Assembly: GCA_023441105.1 (NCBI GenBank)
Contig: JAEZQX010000365.1
Location: 1 to 9,949 of the forward strand
Length of the DNA stretch: 9,949 nucleotides
Direction of reading: 5' to 3'
Origin: Pseudomonadota bacterium
Lineage (GTDB): Bacteria; Pseudomonadota; Gammaproteobacteria; Burkholderiales; Burkholderiaceae
Positions 1 through 4,991 of this stretch are shown here, in pieces (the first letter of the stretch is position 1; the number at the start of each line of letters is the position of its first letter). The position numbers were made by a program, and so were the translations under genes. The notes beneath the pieces are model-generated. The model saw only the letters and a program-made list of their open reading frames with translations. It searched no databases and was not told the origin of the DNA.

Positions 1-2
1 GC

Positions 3-1625
3 TGGGGCCAGCCGGCCGGCGGGCCGGACGAAGCGCGTGGCGGCGCGGCGGCCCCGGGTTCGTTCGGCGCCCACGCCGGTCCCACGGCTTCCAGCTCGGC
101 GTTGATGGAGCTCGGCCAGCCGGGCTCGATCACCATGTCGGCGAGCGGCATGGCGGCCTTGCAGCAGGCGCTGATGCGCGCGTCGCTGGGCACGCCCGAA
201 GGCCGCGGCGACGCCGCGCGGATGCTGTCGGACCCCGGCATGTTCGGCATGGCCGACCTGCCGGTGGACCCGGTCAAGCCGCCGCTGGTGGAATCGCTGA
301 CGCAGGTCCAGCGCGAGATCGGCAGCGACGACCGCTACCGCACCATGGCCGCCGCCGGTGACGAGCAGGGCGACGGCGGGAATCCGGTCGGCGCGTTGAT
401 GGTGATGGAGCTGCTGCCGCTGCTGCTGCAGAAGGTCAAGGAGAACGGCACGCCGCTCGACCAGATGACGGTCGAGCTGGTGTCGGTGGTCTTCGACTAC
501 ATCTACGCCGACAAGACCCTGTCGGAGCCGGTCAAGCACCAGCTGCTGCGGCTGCAGGTGGTGGCGGTGAAGGCGGCGCTGCTCGACCGCAGCTTCTTCG
601 CCCGCCGCCAGCATCCGATGCGCCAGCTGATCGACCGGATCACACAGCTGGCGGCCGATCCGGACGCCGACCTGGCTGTCGATGCGCCGCTGGTCAAGGG
701 GCTGGCGAAGGTGATCGACCAGGTGATCGCGGAATTCTCGACCGACCTGTCGTCGTTCCTGACCGCCATCGATCGCATCGACGAGCTGCACCAGCACGAG
801 ATCGCCCGGCGTTCGGCCGAGATCGCGACGCAGCTGAAGGCGGCGGAGCGCGAGGAGGCTTACTCGATCGCGCTGGAGGAAGCGCGCGGCGAGGTGGCGG
901 TCCGTCTCGACCAGGAGACGCCCACTTTCATCCGCGAGTTCCTGCTGCGCTGGTGGACGCCGGTGATCGCCAGGAGCCGCGTGGAGGCTGCGGCCGCGGC
1001 CACGAATCCGGAAGCGGCCGACAAGAAGGCGCTGCGGGTGGCGGAATTCCTCATCTGGAGCGTCGCGCCCAAGCATCCGGAAGAGATATCGCGCCTGGCG
1101 GCGCTGTTGCCGAAGCTGATCCGGGCGCTGTCCGAAGGCGCCCGCGCGGTGGAGGTGCCGGAGCAGGAGCGCGCCGCCTTCATGCAGGAGTTGCTGGAGG
1201 CGCACGCCAAGGTGATCGAGGCGGCCAAGCAATGGCAAAGCGGCCAGCCCGACCCGCGCCCGATGACCGTGCGCCTGCGTTCGGACGGTTCGGTGCGCTT
1301 CGCGCGCAACCGTCGCGAGCGACGCGGGGAGGCGGAAACGATTTCGGTGGGCGACACCGCGTTGTCGGCCTTCGAGCGCGGCGACCGCATCGAGCTGATC
1401 GGCGACAGCGGCGCGTCGTCGATCTACAAGCTCGCCTGGATCAGCCCGGCACGCAAGCTGTTCATCCTGTCGCGCTACCCGAAGGAGACGCTGACCTTCA
1501 GCGCCACCGACTTCGCGGCGCTGGTCTCCTGCGCCAAGGCGCGGGTCGTCGAGAGCACCGCGACCGTCGACAACGCCATCGGCGAGCTCACCCGCGAGGG
1601 TGGGCCTACTTCAAGGACCCATTGA
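3..1625 (+). CDS. DUF1631 family protein with PilZ-like C-terminus, 5'-truncated by window edge
   Basis: The reading frame is open from the first bases of the window, with no stop before the internal TTG/ATG codons at 102-107, so the true start lies upstream and about 540 codons are visible. The family is usually clearly longer (about 700 residues or more, from memory), which agrees with truncation. The visible part starts with a Gly/Ala/Pro-rich stretch, then a conserved helical core (about nt 390-640) with the family-type segments VELVSVVFDYIYADKTLSEP and KAALLDRSFFARRQHP. A long charged helical, possibly coiled-coil region follows (about nt 770-930), then FIREFLLRWW. The C-terminal part (about nt 1255-1590) is beta-rich with MTVRLRSDGSVRFARNRRER, like the PilZ-type end of this family, suggesting but not proving a c-di-GMP link. 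Homologues are sometimes misnamed thymidine phosphorylase; nothing here supports that enzyme. The last codons overlap the end of convergent nadE by 20 bp. Molecular function is unknown. Confidence 0.82.
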   Translation, partial: WGQPAGGPDEARGGAAAPGSFGAHAGPTASSSALMELGQPGSITMSASGMAALQQALMRASLGTPEGRGDAARMLSDPGMFGMADLPVDPVKPPLVESLTQVQREIGSDDRYRTMAAAGDEQGDGGNPVGALMVMELLPLLLQKVKENGTPLDQMTVELVSVVFDYIYADKTLSEPVKHQLLRLQVVAVKAALLDRSFFARRQHPMRQLIDRITQLAADPDADLAVDAPLVKGLAKVIDQVIAEFSTDLSSFLTAIDRIDELHQHEIARRSAEIATQLKAAEREEAYSIALEEARGEVAVRLDQETPTFIREFLLRWWTPVIARSRVEAAAAATNPEAADKKALRVAEFLIWSVAPKHPEEISRLAALLPKLIRALSEGARAVEVPEQERAAFMQELLEAHAKVIEAAKQWQSGQPDPRPMTVRLRSDGSVRFARNRRERRGEAETISVGDTALSAFERGDRIELIGDSGASSIYKLAWISPARKLFILSRYPKETLTFSATDFAALVSCAKARVVESTATVDNAIGELTREGGPTSRTH

Positions 1626-2472
1626 CCGGGGCGGGCGCCGGCCCCTGCGGCAGCGCCCGCTTGTGGCGGGTTGCGGACCACTGTCGCTCGATGATCACCG
1701 CCGCCGCCTCGGCGACGGGCTTGCCTTCGAGGTAGTCGTCGATCTGTTCGTAGCTCACGCCGAAGGCGTCCTCGTCCGGCCGCAGCGGCTTGAGCGTCTC
1801 GAGGTCCGCGGTGGGTACCTTCATCACCAGTTCATCCGGTGCGCCGAGCGCCTTGGCGAGCGCGCGCACCCGCCGCTTGGTCAGCCCCGTCAGCGGCACC
1901 ACGTCGGCCGCCCCGTCGCCATGCTTGGTGAAGAAGCCCATCAGCGCCTCCGCCGCCTGGTCGGTGCCGATCACCAGGCAGTCGCCGGCACCGGCGACCG
2001 CATACTGCGCGATCATCCGCTGGCGCGCCTTGATGTTGCCCATCACGAAGTCCTCGTGGCCGGCGTCGCGGAATTCGACGTCCTCGCGCAGCGCCGCCAG
2101 CAGCGCGTCGCAGGCCGGCTTGATGTCGACGGTCACTATCCGGTCCGGGGCGATGCTGGCCAGGGATTGCTGTGCCGCCTGCTCATCCTTCTGCACGCCG
2201 TAGGGCAACCGCATCGCATGGAAGAGGGCGCTGCCGCCCTGGCGGCGCACCCGCTCCACCGCCGCCTGCGCGAGGTGGCCGGCCAGCAGCGAATCGACGC
2301 CGCCGCTGATGCCGAGGACATAGCCCTTGAGGCCGGCGCGCGTCAGATAGTCGGCGAGAAAGGCGACCCGATGCTCGATCTCCGCCTGCGCATCGAAATG
2401 GGCGGCGACGCCGAGCTCGGCGGCGATCCGGTGCTGCAGCCGATCGGTCGGCTGCGATTTGCTGTCGTTCAT
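1606..2472 (-). CDS. nadE: Ammonia-dependent NAD+ synthetase
   Basis: Makes NAD from nicotinate adenine dinucleotide, ATP and ammonia, the last step of NAD synthesis, in the cytoplasm. The 288-residue protein is a stand-alone N-type ATP pyrophosphatase without the glutaminase domain of the glutamine-dependent form. Seen motifs are the ATP-binding P-loop GISGGVDS (residues 54-61), NIKARQRM (146-153), GTDQAAEA (169-176), GFFTKHGDGAADVVPL (179-194), PTADLE (220-225), PDEDAFGVSYEQIDDYLEG (232-250) and the C-terminal HKR (270-272). The P-loop has Val where many family members have Gln (SGGQDS). The ATG at 2472 is chosen because GGAGG lies 9 nt upstream and because it overlaps the stop of the PncC-like gene as ATGA, which suggests translational coupling. 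The Pro/Ala-rich tail after residue 273 looks variable. Its 3' end overlaps the convergent DUF1631 gene by 20 bp. Confidence 0.96.
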   Translation of the reverse strand: MNDSKSQPTDRLQHRIAAELGVAAHFDAQAEIEHRVAFLADYLTRAGLKGYVLGISGGVDSLLAGHLAQAAVERVRRQGGSALFHAMRLPYGVQKDEQAAQQSLASIAPDRIVTVDIKPACDALLAALREDVEFRDAGHEDFVMGNIKARQRMIAQYAVAGAGDCLVIGTDQAAEALMGFFTKHGDGAADVVPLTGLTKRRVRALAKALGAPDELVMKVPTADLETLKPLRPDEDAFGVSYEQIDDYLEGKPVAEAAAVIIERQWSATRHKRALPQGPAPAPVNGSLK

Positions 2473-2954
2473 GTGGACTTTCCTCCCAGTTCGGGTATCC
2501 GGCGCAGCGCGAAATCAGCCGCGGCTTCGCGGATGGCATTGCGATCCCCGTCGAAGCGGTGGGTCTCGCTGTGCATGTCGAGCCGGCCGTCGTCGCGGCG
2601 AAAGGCCCAGGCGAAGCACTGCGTGCCGGCAGGAATCCGCGGGTCGGTGTCGTCGGTGACGCCGGTGTTGGAGACCGCCAGGTTGGCGTCGCTGTGGGCC
2701 AGCGCCCCGGCGGCCATCTCGCGCGCGACCTCCTCGCTCGTGAGGTTGTAGCGCTCGATGGTTTCCTTCCTGACGCCGAGGCAGCGCTGCTTGGCTTCGG
2801 GCGAGTAGACGACGTAGGCGCATTCGAGCAGCTTGCCGGCGCCCGGCACCTCCGCGAGGCGGGAGGCGATCAGGCCTGCAGTGCAGGATTCGGCGGTGAC
2901 CAGCATCAGGCGGTGTCGCTTCATGTAGTCCGCGATGGGTGGCATGTCGTCCAT
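2469..2954 (-). CDS. pncC: CinA C-terminal domain amidohydrolase (PncC-like nicotinamide-nucleotide amidase)
   Basis: A 161-residue stand-alone CinA C-terminal domain. Characterised family members deamidate nicotinamide mononucleotide to nicotinate mononucleotide and ammonia, recycling NMN made by DNA ligase. Seen here: TAESCTAGLIASRLAEVPGA (residues 20-39) with the candidate nucleophile Ser23, YVVYSPEAKQRCLGV (47-61) with Tyr50 and Lys55 in the family positions, and VRKETIERYNLTSEEVAREM (61-80). The usual glycine motif (G-I-A-G-P-x-G-G) is replaced by NTGVTDDTDPRIPAGT (96-111), so this is a divergent branch and its substrate is less certain. The ATG at 2954 is preferred: AGAAGGAA lies about 5 nt upstream and the family N-terminus fits; an ATG three codons later is possible. 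The frame stays open further upstream to about 3284 but that part is non-homologous and overlaps the ribonuclease gene. The stop overlaps the nadE start (ATGA), placing both in one NAD-recycling operon. Confidence 0.85.
   Translation of the reverse strand: MDDMPPIADYMKRHRLMLVTAESCTAGLIASRLAEVPGAGKLLECAYVVYSPEAKQRCLGVRKETIERYNLTSEEVAREMAAGALAHSDANLAVSNTGVTDDTDPRIPAGTQCFAWAFRRDDGRLDMHSETHRFDGDRNAIREAAADFALRRIPELGGKST
2482..2487 (-). promoter_or_regulatory. Shine-Dalgarno sequence of nadE
   Basis: On the minus strand this reads GGGAGG, with GGAGG ending 9 nt before the nadE ATG. It lies inside the last codons of the upstream PncC-like gene. It supports the chosen nadE start and implies that nadE can be translated both from its own site and by coupling through the ATGA overlap. 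Confidence 0.7.
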
Positions 2955-2968
2955 GGCTGTTCCTTCTG

Positions 2969-3003
2969 CGCGGCGGCAGCGACGCGCGGCAGCAGCCGCC
3001 GCG
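2969..3003 (-). repeat. 9-bp perfect inverted repeat in the pncC leader
   Basis: CGCGGCGGC at 2969-2977 is the exact reverse complement of GCCGCCGCG at 2995-3003, with a 17-nt loop. Inside the loop a second, shorter hairpin is possible (GCGGC 2986-2990 with GCCGC 2995-2999), and the two are mutually exclusive. On the pncC mRNA the stem would end a few bases before the AGAAGGAA ribosome site. In such GC-rich DNA stems of this size arise often by chance, so a regulatory role is only a possibility. Confidence 0.35.
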
Positions 3004-3085
3004 GTGGTCGCAGGTCGCAATCCCCATGCCTGCGGCCCGTCCCGCCCCGCGCGCTCGGCGTCGCCGTGGCCCCGCGGGCGCGCCT

Positions 3086-3114
3086 TTGCCCCGACCCGAT
3101 GCCTGGCGTAGTAT
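3086..3114 (+). promoter_or_regulatory. Sigma-70-type promoter of the ribonuclease-barstar unit
   Basis: TTGCCC (3086-3091) and TAGTAT (3109-3114) are separated by exactly 17 bp. The -35 box matches TTGACA at four of six positions and the -10 box matches TATAAT at four of six, and both stand out in GC-rich DNA. A transcription start 6-7 nt after the -10 box would fall at or next to the A of the ATG at 3121, predicting a leaderless mRNA. No Shine-Dalgarno sequence is present between the -10 box and that ATG. Confidence 0.55.
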
Positions 3115-3120
3115 CGGCCA

Positions 3121-3543
3121 ATGTCCTGGCCGCGATCCCTTCCCGCGCTGCTGGCGGCGATGTTGCTGCCGCTGTTCGTGGCCGGGCCGTCGGCCGTGGA
3201 CGCCCGCGAGTCGACGACGGCGAATGGCGCCCGGCTCATGGAGGAGGTGCTGGTCGCGGACCTGCCTCCGGAGGCCCGCCGCACGCTGGTGCTGATCAGG
3301 CAGGGCGGGCCGTTTCCCTATCGCAAGGACGGCACCACGTTCGGCAACCGCGAGCGGCTGTTGCCACCCAAGCGGCGCGGCTACTACACTGAATACACCG
3401 TGCCGACGCCATCATCGCGTGACCGTGGCGCGCGCAGGATCGTCGCCGGCGGGGATCCTGCCCTCTCTGATGAGCTGTACTACACCGACGACCACTACGC
3501 GTCCTTCAGGAAGATCAGAGAGGCCAGAGAGTCGATGCCATGA
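3121..3543 (+). CDS. Secreted barnase/RNase Sa-type guanyl-preferring ribonuclease
   Basis: A 140-residue extracellular endoribonuclease precursor. Residues 1-28 form a signal peptide: Arg5, a hydrophobic core (LPALLAAMLLPLFVAG) and a signal peptidase site after AVDA. The mature part closely resembles Streptomyces RNase Sa: LPPEA (48-52), GPFPYRKDGTTFGNRERLLP (63-82), GYYTEYTVPTP (87-97), RGARRI (102-107) and YYTDDHYASF (120-129). By alignment from memory the catalytic triad is Glu91, Arg106 and His125 (RNase Sa Glu54, Arg69, His85), all present, so the enzyme should be active. It has no cysteine, so the RNase Sa disulfide is missing, as in barnase. The ATG at 3121 is the only start giving a full signal peptide; it has no Shine-Dalgarno site and lies right at the predicted transcription start. 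The stop overlaps the start of the barstar gene (ATGA). The end of the gene uses AGG/AGA arginine codons, unusual here. The natural role, whether defence, competition or RNA scavenging, is unknown. Confidence 0.93.
   Translation: MSWPRSLPALLAAMLLPLFVAGPSAVDARESTTANGARLMEEVLVADLPPEARRTLVLIRQGGPFPYRKDGTTFGNRERLLPPKRRGYYTEYTVPTPSSRDRGARRIVAGGDPALSDELYYTDDHYASFRKIREARESMP
3517..3531 (+). promoter_or_regulatory. Purine-rich ribosome-binding region of the barstar gene inside the ribonuclease end
   Basis: AGAGAGG (3517-3523) and AGAGAG (3526-3531) lie 8 to 16 nt upstream of the barstar ATG at 3540. These purines are produced by the AGA arginine and GAG glutamate codons at the ribonuclease C-terminus. 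They support the ATG at 3540 as the real start and suggest inhibitor translation does not depend only on the ATGA overlap. Confidence 0.5.
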
Positions 3544-3947
3544 GCGCGTTCTCCAACATTCCTCCGCAGGCGGTCCTGCCGCTCGGCGCCTACGACAAGT
3601 CGGAGCTGGAGCGGGCCGCCTTGCGCGCCGACCAGATCCTGCTGCGATGCGATTGCTCGGCGGCCGAGAACAAGGCGGCGGTGCTCAACAAGATCGGCCA
3701 GGACCTGTCGCTGCCCAAGTACTACGGCGGAAATCTCGACGCCCTCTATGATTGCCTGACCGACCTAAGTCCCAACCGCGATGCCGACAACCCCGGCTTC
3801 GTCGTCTTCCTGGAAAACCTGCCCGACGGCCGCCGCTTCGGGCAGCCCGAGCGCAGCGCGCTGCTCGATGTCTTTCGCGACGCGGCCGACTACTTCTATG
3901 ACGAGAAGACGGCGTTCCGGGTCTTCTATTCGGTGATGAAGGACTGA
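3540..3947 (+). CDS. Barstar family ribonuclease inhibitor
   Basis: A 135-residue cytoplasmic protein that should bind and block the ribonuclease encoded just upstream before it is secreted. The diagnostic barstar segment is LPKYYGGNLDALYDCLTDLS (residues 58-77), matching barstar LPEYYGENLDALWDCLT. Asp67 and Asp71 correspond to barstar Asp35 and Asp39, the residues that enter the barnase active site, and Tyr70 replaces Trp38. VFRDAADYF (111-119) aligns with the barstar helix carrying Glu76, here Asp114. The protein has about 40 residues before the core and is longer than the 89-90-residue Bacillus barstar, as in many proteobacterial homologues. No signal peptide is seen, in keeping with a cytoplasmic inhibitor. 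The start overlaps the ribonuclease stop as ATGA, so the pair is one operon with toxin first. The gene converges with rsmE, 33 bp away. Confidence 0.94.
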   Translation: MSAFSNIPPQAVLPLGAYDKSELERAALRADQILLRCDCSAAENKAAVLNKIGQDLSLPKYYGGNLDALYDCLTDLSPNRDADNPGFVVFLENLPDGRRFGQPERSALLDVFRDAADYFYDEKTAFRVFYSVMKD

Positions 3948-3951
3948 GAAA

Positions 3952-3974
3952 GGGCCGGGCAAGCGCTCCGGGCC
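3952..3974 (-). terminator. Possible hairpin terminator between barstar and rsmE
   Basis: GGGCCGG (3952-3958) can pair with CCGGGCC (3968-3974), giving six pairs around one G-G mismatch with a 9-nt loop. Read on the minus strand the stem is followed by CTTTCTCA, a poor but pyrimidine-rich tail, so it best fits the end of rsmE. It is weak compared with classic rho-independent terminators, and a rho-dependent or bidirectional role is equally possible. Confidence 0.3.
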
Positions 3975-3980
3975 AGCGCC

Positions 3981-4772
3981 TCAGCGCAGGTCGCCCCAGC
4001 CGGCCTGCAGCACCGCCAGGGCGGCAAGCCCGGCAGTCTCGGTGCGCAGCACCCGCGGACCCAGCGCCGCCGCCAGCCAGCCGGCTTCCTCTGCCTGGCG
4101 CAGCTCCGCCTCGCTGAAGCCGGCTTCGGGGCCGCACAGCAGCATGACCCGCCTCGGAGCCGGCTCCTGGCCGCCGGCCGGCTGCCGGGTGGCCATGAGC
4201 GCCGGCAGCGACTGCGTCGCGCGCGGGTCCAGGATCAGCCGCAACGGCGCATCCGGATCCTCGGCCGGCAGGCTCTCCGCCGGGCGCTCGCCGGCGCGCA
4301 GCCAGTCGTCGAGCTTCGTCGCCGGCAGCAGCTCGGGGACCCGGTCCTGGCGCGATTGCGCGCTGGCTGCGAGGATCAGCCGTTGCCAGTGCTGGTGGCG
4401 GCGCGCCGCCCGCTCGGCCGACAGCTTGACGATCGCCTTGTGCGACTGCAGGGGCACGATCGCCGCGACGCCGAGCTCGACTGCCTTCTCGATCGTCCAG
4501 TCCATCTTGTCCGCCGCGCTGATGCACTGCGCGAGCGTCAGCTGCAAGGCCGGTGCGGCGGCGGGCGGATGCAGCTGCCCGACCCTGACGGTGGTGGTGG
4601 GCGAGGTGGCGACGATGGTGGCCGCGGCGGACCGGCCGCGGCCGTCGAACAGCTCCACGGCGGCGCCGCTGCCGAGCCGCAGGACGCGGCTGGCATGGTG
4701 CGAAGCCGCCTCGTCGAGCGGCACGACGGCATCCTGCGACAACTCGAGCGGCGTGAAAAGCCGGGGGATCAT
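3981..4772 (-). CDS. rsmE: 16S rRNA (uracil(1498)-N(3))-methyltransferase RsmE
   Basis: A SPOUT-family, SAM-dependent enzyme that methylates U1498 of 16S rRNA in the small ribosomal subunit. The 263-residue protein has an N-terminal PUA-like part (MIPRLFTP at the start, HHASRVLRLGSGAAVELFDG at 25-44), then LAQCISAADKMDWTIEKAVE (80-99) and ELGVAAIVPLQSHKAIVKL (99-117), and HWQRLILAASAQSRQDRVPE (128-147). The C-terminal trefoil-knot SAM site has LLCGPEAGFSEAEL (211-224) and LGPRVLRTETAGLAALAVLQ (237-256). The usual GPEGG is GPEAG here. The protein is about 20 residues longer than usual because of Ala/Pro-rich loops around 160-207. The start at 4772 is chosen because the family begins M-x-R-x-F; an in-frame ATG at 4793 adds seven residues (MAYASPA) and has GGAGG, but 13 nt away. 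It lies divergent from tkt and convergent with barstar. Confidence 0.95.
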   Translation of the reverse strand: MIPRLFTPLELSQDAVVPLDEAASHHASRVLRLGSGAAVELFDGRGRSAAATIVATSPTTTVRVGQLHPPAAAPALQLTLAQCISAADKMDWTIEKAVELGVAAIVPLQSHKAIVKLSAERAARRHQHWQRLILAASAQSRQDRVPELLPATKLDDWLRAGERPAESLPAEDPDAPLRLILDPRATQSLPALMATRQPAGGQEPAPRRVMLLCGPEAGFSEAELRQAEEAGWLAAALGPRVLRTETAGLAALAVLQAGWGDLR

Positions 4773-4795
4773 CGCAGGGCTCGCATAGGCCATCG

Positions 4796-4803
4796 AGTAT
4801 AAT
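4796..4803. promoter_or_regulatory. Two-way -10 region between rsmE and tkt
   Basis: The plus strand holds a perfect TATAAT at 4798-4803, pointing toward tkt; the minus strand holds TATACT at 4801-4796, pointing toward rsmE. No convincing -35 box lies 16-18 bp upstream on either strand. For rsmE the start would fall near 4789, giving a short leader before the ATG at 4772. For tkt it would fall near 4810, giving a leader of about 170 nt. Bacterial promoters with near-symmetric -10 elements are known to fire in both directions. Confidence 0.5.
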
Positions 4804-4808
4804 CGGCC

Positions 4809-4820
4809 TCCCGATCGGGA
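4809..4820. promoter_or_regulatory. 12-bp perfect palindrome at the predicted tkt transcription start
   Basis: TCCCGATCGGGA is fully self-complementary and begins 6 bp after the TATAAT, covering the expected tkt transcription start. This position suits a repressor operator. Right after it CGGGACCTGCC (4816-4826) is followed by CGGGACTGCC (4827-4836), a tandem direct repeat with one base missing. No known regulator is recognised for it. Confidence 0.35.
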
Positions 4821-4889
4821 CCTGCCCGGGACTGCCGGCCCCGGCCTCGCAGCAGCCCTCCAAGGCGTTGCAGCGAACGGGATCTCAAG

Positions 4890-4991
4890 ATGAACCTTCA
4901 ACTGGCAGACTTGCTGAACTGTCCTTTGCCTAGCCTGATTCCAGGGCTGCATCCTCAGCTTGCGCCATCGGATCGCCCAAATGACCTCTAG
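4890..4991 (+). CDS. Possible 33-codon leader ORF overlapping the tkt start
   Basis: ATG at 4890 opens a 33-residue frame (begins MNLQLADLLNCPLPSLIPGL, ends at TAG 4989-4991) rich in Leu and Pro. It ends 11 nt inside the predicted tkt coding region in a different frame. Its codons (CTT, CAA, TTG, TGT, CCT, ATT) and base composition are clearly less GC-rich than the neighbouring genes. Only a weak GGGATC precedes it. It may be a regulatory leader peptide, a coupling ORF or simply untranslated leader RNA; no homologue is recognised. Confidence 0.25.
   Translation: MNLQLADLLNCPLPSLIPGLHPQLAPSDRPNDL

Noticed and set aside
953..1735. 260-codon plus-strand frame overlapping the DUF1631 gene
   Set aside because: It is the shifted frame of the DUF1631 coding region and is Gly/Arg/Ala-rich with no recognisable content.
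2955..3284. N-terminal extension of the PncC-like gene by about 110 codons
   Set aside because: The extension is non-homologous, runs opposite the ribonuclease signal-peptide region, and the ATG at 2954 has its own ribosome site.
1600..3392. Long plus-strand frames opposite nadE and the PncC-like gene
   Set aside because: Both minus-strand genes have strong motifs and good ribosome sites; the plus-strand translations are low-complexity without family features.
3685..4863. 392-codon minus-strand frame overlapping rsmE and barstar
   Set aside because: It is an alternative frame of rsmE with an Arg/Ala/Gly-rich translation; rsmE itself has clear motifs.
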